A stretch of DNA of 64,000 bases, taken from positions 49,771 to 113,770 of the forward strand of contig JAAEAF010004974.1 in assembly GCA_011037195.1 (NCBI GenBank), in the 5' to 3' direction. Source of the DNA: Triatoma infestans. Lineage: Eukaryota > Arthropoda > Insecta > Hemiptera > Reduviidae. The notes under the pieces were generated by a model that searched no databases, was not told the origin of the DNA, and saw only the letters and a program-made list of their open reading frames with translations. The position numbers were made by a program, and so were the translations under genes. Positions 21,940 to 33,899 of this stretch are shown in pieces. The number at the start of each line of letters is the position of its first letter. Position 1 is the stretch's first letter.

Positions 21940-23010
21940 CATCATATACCTATCACCTTCTTCGTTGATCTTTTCAAATTTTCCCCCATTTTCAGGTCTG
22001 GTAAATCAATTTTGTATAGAAACAGTGACTTTCATGTTTAGTACTCTGACTTCTATGTATGAGAGAAAACTTAAAATTGGATGGCAACGTCTCTACAAAA
22101 AATTGGATGTACCAAACTCAGTGGATGGTGGAAGGTCCCAAAACAGGACAGAATTAAGGTACATAGAAACATGCTATATCAGACACAATCTCAGTTATAA
22201 GATCATGAAGTGTCCTACTTCTTCTAAGAACATGGAAATAACCAACCTCTGAGACAAAAGTGGTATGTACAAACTCTTGCCCAGAATACATCTGCTCATA
22301 CATCGGCTCATATATAGACCCCCGCAGACCCCTCAAAGACAGCTACTAATCTTGAAACATACTAACTCATTATTGTTCAGTAAAACAAATACAAGAATTG
22401 AACTGAAAAACTGCAAACTGAATGGAAGCGAAATCCTCGCAAATGAAAGTTTAATTTTGCGAAAATCAAAGCCATTTTTTTTATACTATCGTCGAAAAAA
22501 AAAACTATAGTAATCAGTGATTATTAAGACATAATTTCATAATTAATATCGTACTAATAATAATAATAATATATAAAAAAAAATTAGGAACATTAAGGTT
22601 AAAAGATAGCGTTCAGTAGTTGATGGCCACAACTTCTGTATAGAAAACTGCTTGTATGAAGAACTGCTCGCTATAATAACACCAATTTCGTATGTAAATT
22701 CAAAGGTATACAGCTCTCTCACTTTCTTTCTCGCTCTGCTAGAGTGTATATAATAATAATATAACATATAATTATTTGAGATAAAGAGAAAAACCTTGTA
22801 GTGTGAGCCGGCTACTGCTGCTGCAGTGGTGGTGCCACCTACTCATCTCTACTATGTTTCATACATTATTATTATTACATCTCTCATGTTTTTATTGTAC
22901 CTTCAACTAACAGAATTAATCGTTTTAATCATTAAACTAATTTAGAATACATAAAACATAACAAATTTTTACATCTCTGCAACTATCATCACAATAAAAA
23001 GTCGTCTATA
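21940..23010. other. non-coding stretch with (TAA)n
   Basis: A (TAA)n run at about 22553-22571 and several mutually overlapping open frames without family resemblance. Nothing supported. Confidence 0.45.
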
Positions 23011-23014
23011 TTCA

Positions 23015-23560
23015 AGTTTCACTTTCTCTTAATTTTAATCAAATTTTAGACATTTTTTTCTTTTCATTGGAAATACATGTTTCGACGTCCCTTGGAGTAG
23101 GGGAAAAAAGTTTCCAGCGAATGGCTGTTTGTATGTATCCGTGTGAACAAAATATCTGAAAAACGATAATTCGTAAGGAAAGGTCAAACGGTATTCCATC
23201 TAAGTACTACTATAACCGCGCATCTAACAGAAGATTTCAACCGGAAATACGAATTTTCTGTGTTTTCTTTTCAGTTCAGTTTTTTGTTATTTTCTCGAAA
23301 ATGACTTCAACCGATTTTTTTAAAATTTGGAATGTTAACATCGGATTAACCTATCAATTTTATTTTTTTGGGAGAACTTTATTTTATCAGAGGTATTTTG
23401 GGGAATATTCTGGGCATTAGAATTCAAGTGTTACTGAATAGTGCTTATATTTTTGTTAATGGCAATCAAAGTTTGAGTAAACAATTCCATGTTTACAAGG
23501 AAAACAATTCAATTTTATAATTATATTAAGTGCATTAGGAGAAAGTTGTGTAGAGACCTT
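23015..23560 (+). repeat. family X repeat, near full unit
   Basis: Start TTTCACTTTCTCTTAAT (23018), 'cattggaaatacatgtttcgacgtccc', 'tgtgaacaaaatatctgaaaaacg', 'caaccggaaatacgaattttctg', 'attttctcgaaaatg', 'aaaatttggaatgttaac', 'cattaggagaaagttgtgtagag' at the end. Confidence 0.75.
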
Positions 23561-23934
23561 GGTGGAAAACGCTATAGAGATAAGAGTCTGACGAAGTCAA
23601 GTCTACAGACTAAAATCTTCGGAGCACAATTATGCTGTTATACTCAAAAATGAAACCTACGAATACGAATATAAGTTTTAATATGATTTTGTATGGAAAC
23701 CATGTTTTTTTTTTAAATAATCACCTAACCCCCCACCTATTAGCGCTCCTAATTACTGACGATTATCAATTATCTTAACTATGTGGCCTACTTGAAAACA
23801 ATATTGATACTTCATTAAAATACCATCAACAATGCTGCTCCATCCGACTTCAGCACTCGTTAAGATTTGAGGGAGCCTTCATTCCGATACCTTCCAGCAA
23901 TCTTATGTTGTCATTGTGTATTTTTTCCTTTGGT

Positions 23935-24035
23935 ACTTTCTCTTACTGCGGTCAAAGGAAGTCTTGTGATTGTGTGTGTCAAATTTTCAAAATTGAGTCC
24001 GATTTTTCTGGGCGATCAACGTAATTTGCTACAAT
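23935..24035 (+). repeat. family X start fragment
   Basis: GGTACTTTCTCTTACTGCGG followed by 'cttgtgattgtgtgtgtcaaattttcaaaattgagtccgattt' matches the first 90 bp of X. Confidence 0.6.
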
Positions 24036-24149
24036 GTCAGTTGTCGTTAAAAACACTTAATTTGTCGTGATAAGTATATAAATTTTGTCATTAATTGCAA
24101 CATTTATGCCGTTAGATGGATGCATTCTGTAATGCAGTTTTGTTTTTTT

Positions 24150-24665
24150 TGAAGGAGAGAGGTCTATGACCAAAAGAGGGTCACACCTAGAGCACCCTTA
24201 CCAGACTAAGATCTCTTTGAGGAATCTCAGGTTCTGGGAAGGTTCTAAGGAGGATATATCTTCTTCCAACCCCTGGTAGCTACCCAGGCTTCCGAATCTT
24301 CTCTGGATGATAGCATCACAATCCGATAAGCGATGTATTGGAGGTGCTATCATGTTCTAGGCCCAGCTACTTGAGGTGTCCCTGAAAGTCTGCTACGTCT
24401 CAGGAAGAAATCCATCAGCATGCGAAGCCTATTTTTACTAAGACTGATGCACGCTTCAGATCTTTTCTGGGTCATAACCCAGGAGAGTACTAGGAGAGTT
24501 TTCCAGAGCTCTGCTCTCTTCACTTTCTCCTCATTTCTGAGTTCTTCCCGAAGAGACTGGCCACTATTCCAAAGAAGATTTTAGCCCCCCCCCCAAAAAG
24601 AGATGCAACGCCTTTCCTTGCGAGAGTGTCGGCCATCTCATTTGGGCAATGTAATATTCCCGCTT
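24150..24665 (-). mobile_element. LINE RNase H / C-terminal fragment, same family as 1650-2245
   Basis: On minus this parallels the plus copy at 1740-2225 nearly block for block: 'gagatggccgacactctcgcaagg', 'cttcgggaagaactcagaaatgagg', 'gaagcgtgcatcagtcttagtaa', 'cgatgctatcatccagagaag', 'agatatatcctccttagaacc', 'ctgagattcctcaaagagatc', 'aagggtgctctaggtgtgaccc'. A run of C (24587-24595) breaks the frame. It is 5' truncated within the RNase H region. Confidence 0.75.
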
Positions 24666-24669
24666 ACTC

Positions 24670-25625
24670 CAATTCAATACCCCCGATAATTGCTTTTCTA
24701 AACGTTTTGGAAATAGTGTTAATAAACACTATTTATGTATAATAGATTCACATGTGAACAAAGCTGCATGTTACATTTACTAATAACTTCAGGTTTCCCA
24801 TCAAAGCTATTAGTTTTCCTAGACGACCACATCTTCTAACATTTAATATATTTTAGAAAATCATTATACAACATAGTGGGAAACACGAAACATTTCGGTA
24901 TAGAAATTGTCGTGACAAAACTAATAAGATGGGAAAGATATATATCCTATTTGTCAGTGAATTATCTCTAATATGAGGCTGGGCTACCTCCTGGACAGTT
25001 GTTGAATTCTTTGTAGGCAATGAAACAAAGAGAGCAGTTAAAGAACAACTACAACAACACAGAGTAGATGATAAATAATTGGAATAATAAGATGGTATTT
25101 AATTATAATTTAAATAAAAAAAAACAAAAACAAAAAACATAGAAACTAAAAATGAATAATAAAAACAAAGTAAAGAGGAATGGAGAAAACATGGGTAGGT
25201 AAACTGTATGGTGGCGTGTGTCGGTGTCTAAACTGTATTCCAAGTCCACAGGGAACATCTGTCATTGTCCAAGTTTAAAAAAAATGTTATCCCTAACTAA
25301 ACTTGTAACTTTAAATAGTTTAAACTATGACGTAACAATATTATTACTTTACCATTTTTTATTGACATTCATTTATTACTTTTCATACTAAATATGACTT
25401 TAGTAACGCTAGTTTCACTTACAATTTTATCACTGACAAATGTTTTTTTGTTTCACAACCTGGGATTTTTTTACTACAAATTTACGAAATTTCCGACTCA
25501 ATCGTTTTTATCGAAACTTGGAATTTCCTAGTAATGCACTTAATCACCTTAATATTATATGCATGGTAAAAGGGTATCGTGCTCTGATCTGGCACTTAAA
25601 AAGAGAATGCATAACATTGCAATTC
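24670..25625. other. non-coding stretch, nothing assigned
   Basis: AT-rich sequence with an A-rich tract near 25110-25145. No supported gene or element. Confidence 0.5.
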
Positions 25626-25629
25626 TCCC

Positions 25630-26337
25630 GACCCAGGAAGTTCAAATAAAAGTGATAGACATTTTTGTTTGATTACTAAATATACAATATTTAAAGAAAT
25701 TTGTTTGGAGCTGTTTATGGTTTATTAACTGTGCAGTTGATATTCCAAATTTAAAGGAAATTTGTATAATCTTTACCGAGAAAATTCAAAAAAAAAATCA
25801 AAATCCTTTGCATTTCCGGTTAACCGATTTTCTGTAAATTTGTAACTATAGTCATGCTTCTAATTTCTATTAATGTAATATAGATGATAGAATCATATAT
25901 TGTATTGAAGTGGTACTTTAGTGGAAAGCTTTCTGCTACTGTTTCCCCCCCCATTTTTCCCAGAAAAATATTTCAAATGAAAGTGATAAATATTTATGTG
26001 TGTAAATAGCATGCGAGGTTTTAAAAAAAATATCGTTGAAACCGGAAGTAGAATTAAAAAAAAAAACTATTCAGTAAATTCGTACTTTTGATGATTGCAT
26101 ATTGTCTGAAACCTTCATAATAAGTGCGGTGTGGTAGTAATATACCAAAACGGAAGACCAAGTTTCAGCTACCGGGGATTTTGTTCATTTTCCATTTTTT
26201 TTTTTTTTTTTTTTTGGCGTAATCAAGGAACCTTATTAAAATCTGAGTTTCCGGTGCAAAAATACAATTTCGAAAATTTGACACGATCTCAATATTTCCT
26301 TATTATACCAGTAGTTTTGTAAGAGAAAGTAAAAACA
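25630..26337 (-). repeat. family X repeat, minus strand
   Basis: Contains on minus the start TTTTTACTTTCTCTTACAAAAC (26310-26337), 'atattgagatcgtgtcaaattttcgaaattg', (after a long A run from the T run 26193-26215) 'ggtagctgaaacttggtcttccgtttt', 'ctgaatagtttttt', and 'aaaatcggttaaccggaaatgc' near 25810-25835. A second, more diverged internal unit continues to about 25630. Confidence 0.75.
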
Positions 26338-26339
26338 TA

Positions 26340-26384
26340 ATAAAAACAAAAATCACATCAGAAGAAGCTGATGTAGTCAACGGT

Positions 26385-26416
<32 letters not shown>

Positions 26417-27420
26417 TATCTGTCTGTCTATATGTGTGTATCCAGAAAATATAATGGCACGAGCAGATAGACATCCAAGGGGGCCTCTCTTCCTATACAA
26501 ACATACAGACAAACATAATGCTAGCTACCGTAATTCTATATTCTACAGAATATCTCATCTCAGTAATTATCATCTGCCAATGGAAATATACTATATATAT
26601 ATATATGTGTTTTTATTTATTTTTTTATTTACCGTCTTCGTTCTTGATGTGATGTCTTATATATTTCTTTTTCATATACGAAAACACTTGATTACTAATC
26701 GCTCGTTTCCCATTCAACCCACGTACCAACATCGTCCAAAAGGATGATGAAAATTAAAAAAAAAAATATAAACAAAATTGAACCACTCTATACCATTCAT
26801 TATGGTAGGAAATTAATTAAATGATAGGAGAGATAGCGTAATAAAAACATCTCTACTGAATCTGAATACTGAAACAATTCAAGAATTTCACCTTAGACTT
26901 TAATACACATTTTTCTAAAATTATTATCTCTTTCTCGAATTATTAGAGATTATTATTCTGATTCTATTACTACCTACAGGATCTATACAACGTATTACAA
27001 TTATTTCTGGTAGCTGGCCTTAAGGAGAAGTATATAGAAGTGGAATTGGTATGGAATTGGTGTGGAATAGTCACCCTAGATTCACTTCCTTCTGAGAATC
27101 AATTATGTAAGCAATGAGAAATTCGCTTTAAACATCTAAGTCTATCCATTTATCCTAAGTCTATCCATTTATCCTAAAGCCATTTATCCATTTAACCTAG
27201 AGCTGGTGGACGGACATGTATCTACCCAGGCAGAGAGAGTCCAGAAGAGAGCGCCATTAATATTGAACTCCACTTTATCTAACTATATAGATAAAGTCTA
27301 GCAAATTGTCTGTACTTGTATATGTGTTAACAAAATATCTCTAAACAGGAATTTGATATTCCGTTTAGATACTACCATCGCATCAGACACGAAGTTTCGG
27401 ACAAAGTCCATCAGCTGGGA
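26340..27420. other. non-coding stretch with (GT)n and a short direct repeat
   Basis: A (GT)n run at about 26386-26414; a direct repeat TAAGTCTATCCATTTATCC twice in a row at about 27138-27176. No supported gene. Confidence 0.55.
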
Positions 27421-27424
27421 TCTG

Positions 27425-28710
27425 ATTTTTTACTTTCTCATACTCAAATATTGTAATGTCAAATTTTCGATATTGAGTTTTCCTCGAAAATATCCGTTTT
27501 GAAGTCCCCTGAGTCCAAAAAAGTTTTTAGCAAATGGTGTGTGTGTGTATGTGTGTGTGTGTGTGTGTATATGTATGTAAACAGCATAGCTCAAAAACGA
27601 AAAACCGTAGAAAGTTGAAACTTGATAATCCGTATAGGTATCACCATGGGATCTGACAGTGGGTCATCTGTTAAAATTCCTCAACCGGAAGTACCACTTT
27701 ACTAGTTTTTTGTTTTTTTTACTTTTTTGCGTTTTTCTCAAAAATAGCTCCAACGATTTTCTTCAAACTTGGCACATCAACTACACATACAAAGAGCTAC
27801 AACTTTTATCAAAAACGTTTCTCTGGAAAACTCATTTATGGTGGAAGAGTGGGGTTAGGTTTTCATCTAAAGTGCTATTTTAATTTATTAAACAATTCTA
27901 TCATCTAAATAGTATTAATTAGAATTGAATATGTTGTTGAAATTCCGAGTATGAAAAAAATCGGATAACCGAAAGTGCGTTTGTTTTACCACTTTACTAA
28001 ATGATTTTTTTCACTTTTTCGCGATTTTCTCAAAAATGGCTCCGACGATTTTTTTGAAACTTTTTATATAAACTAAACATACAAAGATCTACAACTTTTA
28101 TTTGAAACATTTCTCTGGAAAAATTCATGTAAGGGCACTTTTGGAGGAGGGGTTACAGCTGCTTCTCTAAAGTGATATAGTTGATTATACAATTCTATCA
28201 TCCAAACAAAATTAATTAGAAATAAATAGATGGCCAAAATTCCGAGTTTCAAGAAAATTAGTAAACCGGAAGTGCGCTTTTACTGGACAGTTTTTTCAGT
28301 TTTCGATGAATTTCATTAAATTTGGTACACAAACTATAAAATTTGTCAATTATAATTTTGAGAACTGGAGTAAGAGAGAGTTGTGTGAGTGTTTCACACC
28401 AGATATTTTTCCACTGATTTTCAATGAAACATTTTCCCGGGAAAATATATTTTTTGGGGGTTCTGAGGGAACAGTAGCGTTTTTGCTTTTTTCTAAACTC
28501 TATACCATAATGGGGTCAGTTTTATGTTATTGGCGCACACTTCATTTCCCTAACAGCTTGGGATCCCACTATCTTGATATTAATGTTTCGACAAATAGAC
28601 AAAATTTGAATTTTAAAGAAAATTAATTATTTTATATAAAATTGTATTAATAGGAGTAAGAGAAAGTTGTGTGAGTGTTCCCAAACAGATTTTTTTCTCC
28701 TAGTAAGAGT
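27425..28710 (+). repeat. long family X copy with internal ~290-bp repeats
   Basis: The longest X copy. Start TACTTTCTCATACTC (27430), a (GT)n core at 27539-27570 and 'catagctcaaaaacgaaaaaccg', then about three successive copies of a ~290-bp module that each start with CCGGAAGT/CCGAAAGT + CTTTACT (near 27685, 27970, 28265) and contain 'gattttctcaaaaatggctcc', 'acatacaaagatctacaacttttat', 'aacatttctctggaaaa'. It ends with GGAGTAAGAGAAAGTTGTGTGAGTGTTCCCAAACAGATTTTTTT at about 28652-28696. The GT tract is therefore an integral part of the X consensus. Confidence 0.8.
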
Positions 28711-28779
28711 ATAAAATTGAAATTTAATCTAAATTCAGACCATAACTTCCTCGTGTCTATCTATTACAATCTATCAAAT

Positions 28780-28990
28780 TATTGTTGTGGTTGGTTCCAC
28801 AGAAGTGGAAAGCATCCGAGATATTTTCCATGATAGTCTGCTTCTTTTTGTGGTCATCAACCGGTTTCTGGCGTTCCCGAGCGTTCTCTATGCAAGCATA
28901 GAGCAAATTTAGTTGATACACTGACTGGTCTTTAAATTTTTTTGTTAGGGCCTAACTAGGATGACCTGAGTGCTGTAAAACCCATGTTTC
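28780..28990 (+). repeat. foldback family F arm, left copy of a long inverted repeat
   Basis: GTTGTGGTTGGTTCCACAGA, 'tggaaagcatccgagatattttcc', 'atagtctgcttctttttgtgg', 'aaccggtttctggcgttc', 'gcaaatttagttgatacactgac', 'tttttttgttagggcctaactagg'. The reverse complement is at 30000-30235, with an internal deletion of about 45 bp here (the GCCCATTATCAGGATG segment is missing). Confidence 0.8.
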
Positions 28991-29999
28991 GGTCTTTAAA
29001 GGGAAACATTGTTCCTTTTAATAATGGAAACATTCAACACGAGGGAATCTACATCTTAAGCTACGTTGTCTGAGAGAGATTTACTTTATAATTAATTATC
29101 CATAGGGTATAAAGCTAGGAGTGATGACGGGGATAGGAGAGAAGGCGCAGGCTTTGCTCCTCTTGTTTGCCATCACGTGGCATCATGGAAGTTAGTCCAG
29201 CAGTAGAGAGATCAGAAGCGAACGTATTGCAAAATTCTTCAGTTATTTTGTGTGTTCTTCTGTGTTCTACGAACATTTATACGCATCAGCTATATCTTAG
29301 TGAATACCTGAATTTTCATAACGCATTTTCATAAATATTATATTAATAGCAATTGAAATGAAAGATTTCCTGTTGTCGTTAAAGTTGGAATCGTAGACAT
29401 AGTTTTTACCAAGTTTCATGTCGATCAACCATCTTACCTTCACAGAGGAGAGGTCTCCTACCTAAGATGTGTCATCTATCCTACTATTTTAGGAGAGACG
29501 GCCAAATGTAGTGGACTTATATTTTGTTTCTGGAATAGACGAGAATGTCTTTTTTTGAAAAAAAACATTTTTTTGTAGATAATAGTAGTTGACATATGTT
29601 TTATGAGCATTACCTCTTTAATAATCTCCTATATTTTGATATAGGGCATAACTTTGAAATTGCGTCATCTCTTCTAGCTTTACCTACTATCTTACTCTAT
29701 ATTTATTTATTTATAACAGCGCGAAATAACACTGTGTCAGCTGTAGGCTGCTGTGAAGTAGATACTGACAAGAAATGATAAAATACGAGCTGAATGATCG
29801 TAAGATAGTATAGATAAAAAATAATATTTTGTTTTTTTATATACCTAATATTATAAACAATAATATCTTAATAATATTATAAATATAATAAAAGCAAAAT
29901 AAAAAAATATAATATTAAAAATATAACTTATAAATAATATTATAAATAATAATATTTTGTTTTAAATAATACTTTGTTGTTTTTTCCCCCCACTCAGGT
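28991..29999. other. interior between inverted F arms
   Basis: About 1 kb without a recognisable open frame. 29810-29970 is extremely AT-rich with repeated TAATATTATAAA-like words. If the flanking arms delimit one element, this is its body, but no transposase or RT domain is visible. Confidence 0.5.
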
Positions 30000-30237
30000 A
30001 CCATCCTGCTCCCCCTCTTAACCTAGTTAGGCCCTAACAAAAACATTTAAAGACAAGTCAGTGTATCAACTAAATTTGCTCTGTGCAAGTCTATGTTATC
30101 ACAATGTTTGACAAATGCATCCTGATAATGGGCGAACGCCCGAAACCATTGATGACGACAAAAAGAAGCAGACTATCGCTCTGGAAAATATTTCTGATGC
30201 TATCCAATTATTTTTAAGAAATCCAGGTCTGAAACTA
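30000..30237 (-). repeat. foldback family F arm, right copy of a long inverted repeat
   Basis: Inverted match to 28780-28990: 'aacctagttaggccctaacaaaaaca', 'agtcagtgtatcaactaaatttgctc', then on plus CATCCTGATAATGGGCGAACGCCCGAAACCATTGATG and 'gaagcagactatcgctctggaaaatatttctgatgc'. The CTGATAA-GGGC-GAAC-GCCC-GAAAC segment (about 30119-30150) resembles a hammerhead core, with G replaced by A in CTGANGA. Confidence 0.8.
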
Positions 30238-30239
30238 GA

Positions 30240-30775
30240 AAAAACAGACTGACCGCCAACCAGGTATTGCATTCAGTGCATAAAATAAGCTGACATTTGT
30301 AAATAAAAACAAACGACCCTATTGTAAATACCAAACTATGTTACTGTTTTAATTACCCAATTAATATAACTTTCGATGACTAACTACAAATTTAGTTTAT
30401 TTTTTCATATCTATGCGTAATAATATCTAAAAATAGCCGTCAAGGACCTAAACAAGGTGTTAACTTCCTTTTATAATTATCATTTTAATTTTTTTTATTT
30501 TTTAATGAAACTAAATAATTGTTGACATTTACAAAATTACCTTCTCACTGTCTGCAGGATTTCCCTTAACTTTTTTCGCATTTAATGCTCCATAATATTT
30601 CACTAATTTATGACTACATAACAGAACTACTTTCAAGAATGAAGGTTTCGAATAATTTATATTTTTTATCTAGTTGATGGACGCTTCCTGCAAAAATAGA
30701 TAAACTATATTTAGACCAGAATTTGGCCCACCTTTCATTTTCAAATTGGCTATCAGTGACTTCGCAGTCCAGTAT
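30240..30775. other. non-coding stretch, nothing assigned
   Basis: AT-rich, no supported feature. Confidence 0.5.
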
Positions 30776-30779
30776 ATAC

Positions 30780-31560
30780 TAGCTTCCTGAAAAAGTTACT
30801 CTCATATTATGACGCGCAGGGCATAGGTCAAGATGTCCTCAGTGCACTCTGACCCAGTATGAATTTTCTATCATTCCGATTGGTATAAATACACTCCAAG
30901 TTAGCTGTGTACCCTCAATAGCCTACCCCTGTAGAAAGCAAAGAAATGTCTTCCAGGCAAATCTTTGGTGATTCGGCACTATTGGCTTCCTATCGTTTCT
31001 CTTCTGCCTTATTGAGTGACCTTCCATGTAAAGGAAGCAAAGAGCATCTTTCACAATTCTTTTGACAGAGCCCATAGTGGAGAGGATATTCTTGTTGTAC
31101 GATACGGAAGCCTTCACGAGCTAACATATCGATCTCCAAATTCCATAATGTCCGGGAATCCACTCAGCTCAGAGCCATGCCTCCGTAGTTCGTAGATTAT
31201 TTCTCCGACAGTAGTAATCCGACATTTTTTAGAACAAAATAAAATAAAACAAAAACCTGCGTGTGCAAAAATTGCGTGCCAGCATTTTTTGTTGCTTCTA
31301 AAGCCGATTCTTCAGTATAAAGTGGAGCCAGCTGTCTTCAGGATACCGATGAACCATAGTTTCGTAGTCATTGCTTATAATTCCCCAACAAGCAATGTTT
31401 CCTTTAACACGTGCCTTTTCAGATCCACAAATCTGGTTGCTATCCATGGAGCATTCTGCAATGAAAGTAGGAATTTCTTGCAAACGCGCTCAAATTTAGA
31501 TTTCTTCCCGCCGTTAATCCCTACATCAGCTGAAATTGCTCTGGGCCCTTAAGTCATTTC
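30780..31560 (-). mobile_element. LINE RNase H relic
   Basis: On the minus strand near 31170-31060: NNLRTTEAWL, then WIPGHYGI followed after a frameshift by EIDMLAREGFRIVQQEYPL, which together match the RNase H W-x-PGH-x-GI...NE-IAD-x-LA-x-x-G motif. Downstream (about 30960-30840) the decayed C-terminal region continues. The 5' side (to about 31550) is more degenerate and only tentatively part of the same element. Confidence 0.55.
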
Positions 31561-31736
31561 CAGGCTGGCCTATAATTTTCCCAGCATTCGTTGCAGAAGG
31601 TGCTATATTCTCTCAACAGTTCTTTAACTAGAATCTCTGTATTTGTGTGTGTGTGTGTGTGTGTTTGCAATGGTTCCACTTCTATTTGCAACGGTCTAGA
31701 TTCTAGAGCAATTATGGGGGAGACGTACCACTTTTA

Positions 31737-31772
31737 AAACTGTTGTGGTTGGTTCCACAGAGCTGGAAAGCA
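31737..31772 (+). repeat. foldback family F terminal fragment
   Basis: 'aactgttgtggttggttccacagagctggaaagca' matches the outer end of family F (28780, 60014). It is directly joined to a family X copy. Confidence 0.6.
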
Positions 31773-32140
31773 GTACACAGTTCTATCATCTGGATTAAAT
31801 ATTATTGAAGAACATTTTTGGGTTCCAAAAAAGGCTACAACGATTTTCGTTAACTTAGAATGCACACTACACAGATATAAATATTTCACTTCTATCTGGA
31901 ACATTTTTTCGCGGAGAACTTTGATTTTTCGAGGATTTCTGGGAGACCTATGGGTTAGGTTTAAATTCAAACTGCCGTTGCAAGCAGGTAAGGTGTTGAG
32001 ACAGAGTGAGAGGGCGTTACCATACAATTTAATCATATTAAGGTGAACAAGAATAATCCCCCACCAAAAAATTAGTATTTGTAAATAACTGGAGCAAGAG
32101 AAAGTCTGTGAGTGTTTGCACACTAAATTTTTACTTTCTC
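31773..32140 (+). repeat. family X 3' half, tandem with the next X copy
   Basis: X blocks 'tctatcatctggattaaatattattg', 'ggctacaacgattttcgttaactta', 'atttcacttctatctggaacatttttt', ending at 32095-32138 with CAAGAGAAAGTCTGTGAGTGTTTGCACACTAAATTTTT, directly followed by the start of another X unit (TACTTTCTCTTAAATATTGCGATC). Confidence 0.75.
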
Positions 32141-33895
32141 TTAAATATTGCGATCATATAAAATGTTCGAAAATTGAGTTTTCTTCGGATATCTCTGTTT
32201 CGAGGATTCCTGTGTACGATTTTATTTATTTTTTTTTTTAACGAATATGTAACAAAACATCTCAAAATTGAAAAATCTCAGAAAGTTCAAAGTTGGTATT
32301 CCGTTTGGTGGACTCCGCATCTGACACAAATGTTTCGAACAAAATCCATCAACCCAAAATGCGGCTTTACTAAACACTTTTTCTTTTAAGTTTTTCGCGA
32401 TTTTCTTTAAACTTCATATACTGTCCACACACATAAATACATATCACTTTCATTGAAAACATTTGTCAGGAAAAAATGATTTTGGGGGGTAGTTTAGAGG
32501 GAACATTATTGTTAAACTTACCTCTGCAGTATCACTTCAGAATAATTTGCGGTTTTATCTGTACATACATAATACTAATATACATTAGAAGCATTTTTTT
32601 TTTTGGTGAAGGGGTCTATTGAACTGCGACCTATAGTTCAACTGTACTATGTCCCTGTCATGGCTTAGCCTATAGCACCCTTCAGGTGCTATGGGGGAAC
32701 CTCTCGCTTACAGCAGCCCCACCAGGTTAAGATCCCTAAGGAATCTTAATATCCTGGAAGGCTGTAGGGAGGGTATGTTCCGCTCTTCTTTCTATGAACT
32801 GTCCAGGTTCCTGAATCTTCTCTGAATTGCCGCATCGCAGTCCATTAGGAGATATGTTGGAGTTTCCTCCATCTCCCCACAGAATCTGCACATGCTGTCA
32901 CTCTCCAAGCCCAGCTTCGTCAGTTGTCCCCTGAGTCTACAATGTCCTGTGAGTTAACCTGTAACAATGTGGAGCTCGTTCTTACTAAGGCTGTTGCATG
33001 CTTCCGACCTCCCTGGGTTATAATTTCCGAAGCAGATCTTTGCCTGCCTCAGACCTGGAAGGGAGTTCCAGAGTTGAGACCTTCTTACTCCCTCCTCCTT
33101 CTTAAGTTCCTCTAAAAGAGACAGGTCGCTGACCCTACAAAATGGTTCAGACCCCATAAGTGGGGATGCAGCATCTCATTCCCTCCTATGACAACATGCT
33201 CTGGCACCCAAATGAGGGTAACCTTGTTCTCCCTGTCCAGGATATTAAGCTTTCCTAAACATTCCTACACCTTTTTGGAACTGGTAACATTGGAGCTCAG
33301 TGCTCTAATGGCTGCCTGACTATCGGAAAGGATTACATTCTCCTGGTTTCGATATCTCCTGTCGAGATTAAACTGAACCCATGTTAAATTGAACGCATCT
33401 TCCAATTGCGTGAATTTCCGCCTGGAAGATACTGGGAAACTTACCCATGTATTCTGAGTATTTGATCCTTGCCCAAACACCTCCGCCCCAGTTCTCTCGA
33501 GGGTCTTCGATCCATACATTAGATACAATTCCAAAGAATTAAAGAGAATCGGTAAACCGGAAGTAGTACAACTTTACAGAATAGATTTCTGCGATTTTTA
33601 GAATTTTCTCGCAAATTGGGCTCCAACGATTTTCTTCAAAACTTGGAATACTCACTGTTTATATACAATAATGTAACACTTTTGTTTGTTACATTTTTTC
33701 GGGGGGAAATAACAGATTATAGAGAATTTTTCGGTAGTCTGTCTTTAGGTTTAAGTTTAAACTACACAAGCTTTGTTGGTTTTGACCTTTACCTTTTTTT
33801 GTGGTCAGCCTAACAAACATTGTAAATGCTTTAAGTTTAAAGAAAATTTTGTTAATAAATCCCATTTAATGCAGTAATGGTATATTGTGCGAATT
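32139..33895 (+). repeat. family X copy split by a LINE insertion
   Basis: Left part 32139-32589 starts TACTTTCTCTTAAATATTGCGATCAT and runs to 'aatactaatatacattaga'. The right part resumes at 33514 ('atacattaga', 'gagaatcggtaaaccggaagtag', 'attttctcgcaaattgggctccaacg', 'aaacattgtaaatgctttaag') and ends near 33895. The 924-bp interruption is a minus-strand LINE. The start abuts the preceding X unit, so X can occur in tandem. Confidence 0.8.
32590..33513 (-). mobile_element. 5'-truncated LINE (RNase H) inserted in X, with 10-bp TSD
   Basis: Flanked by a perfect direct repeat ATACATTAGA (32580-32589 and 33514-33523). On minus it begins inside the RNase H domain (MYGSKTLERTGAEVFGQG, 33500-33440), continues VILSDSQAAIRALSSNV (33330-33280), then VTLIWVPEHVVIGGNE near 33235-33180 (PGH mutated to PEH), and the C-terminal region to 32600, ending in an A tail (T run at 32594-32604 on plus). 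Stops interrupt the reading. It is the same broad group as 1650, 24150 and 63291. Confidence 0.85.
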
Positions 33896-33899
33896 ATTC

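Noticed and set aside
27539..27570. Independent (GT)n microsatellite
   Set aside because: The GT tract is at a fixed place within the X consensus in several copies, so it is part of that repeat.
31734..32123. 129-codon minus-strand open frame
   Set aside because: Lies across family X sequence and the family F fragment, which show no conserved frame between copies.
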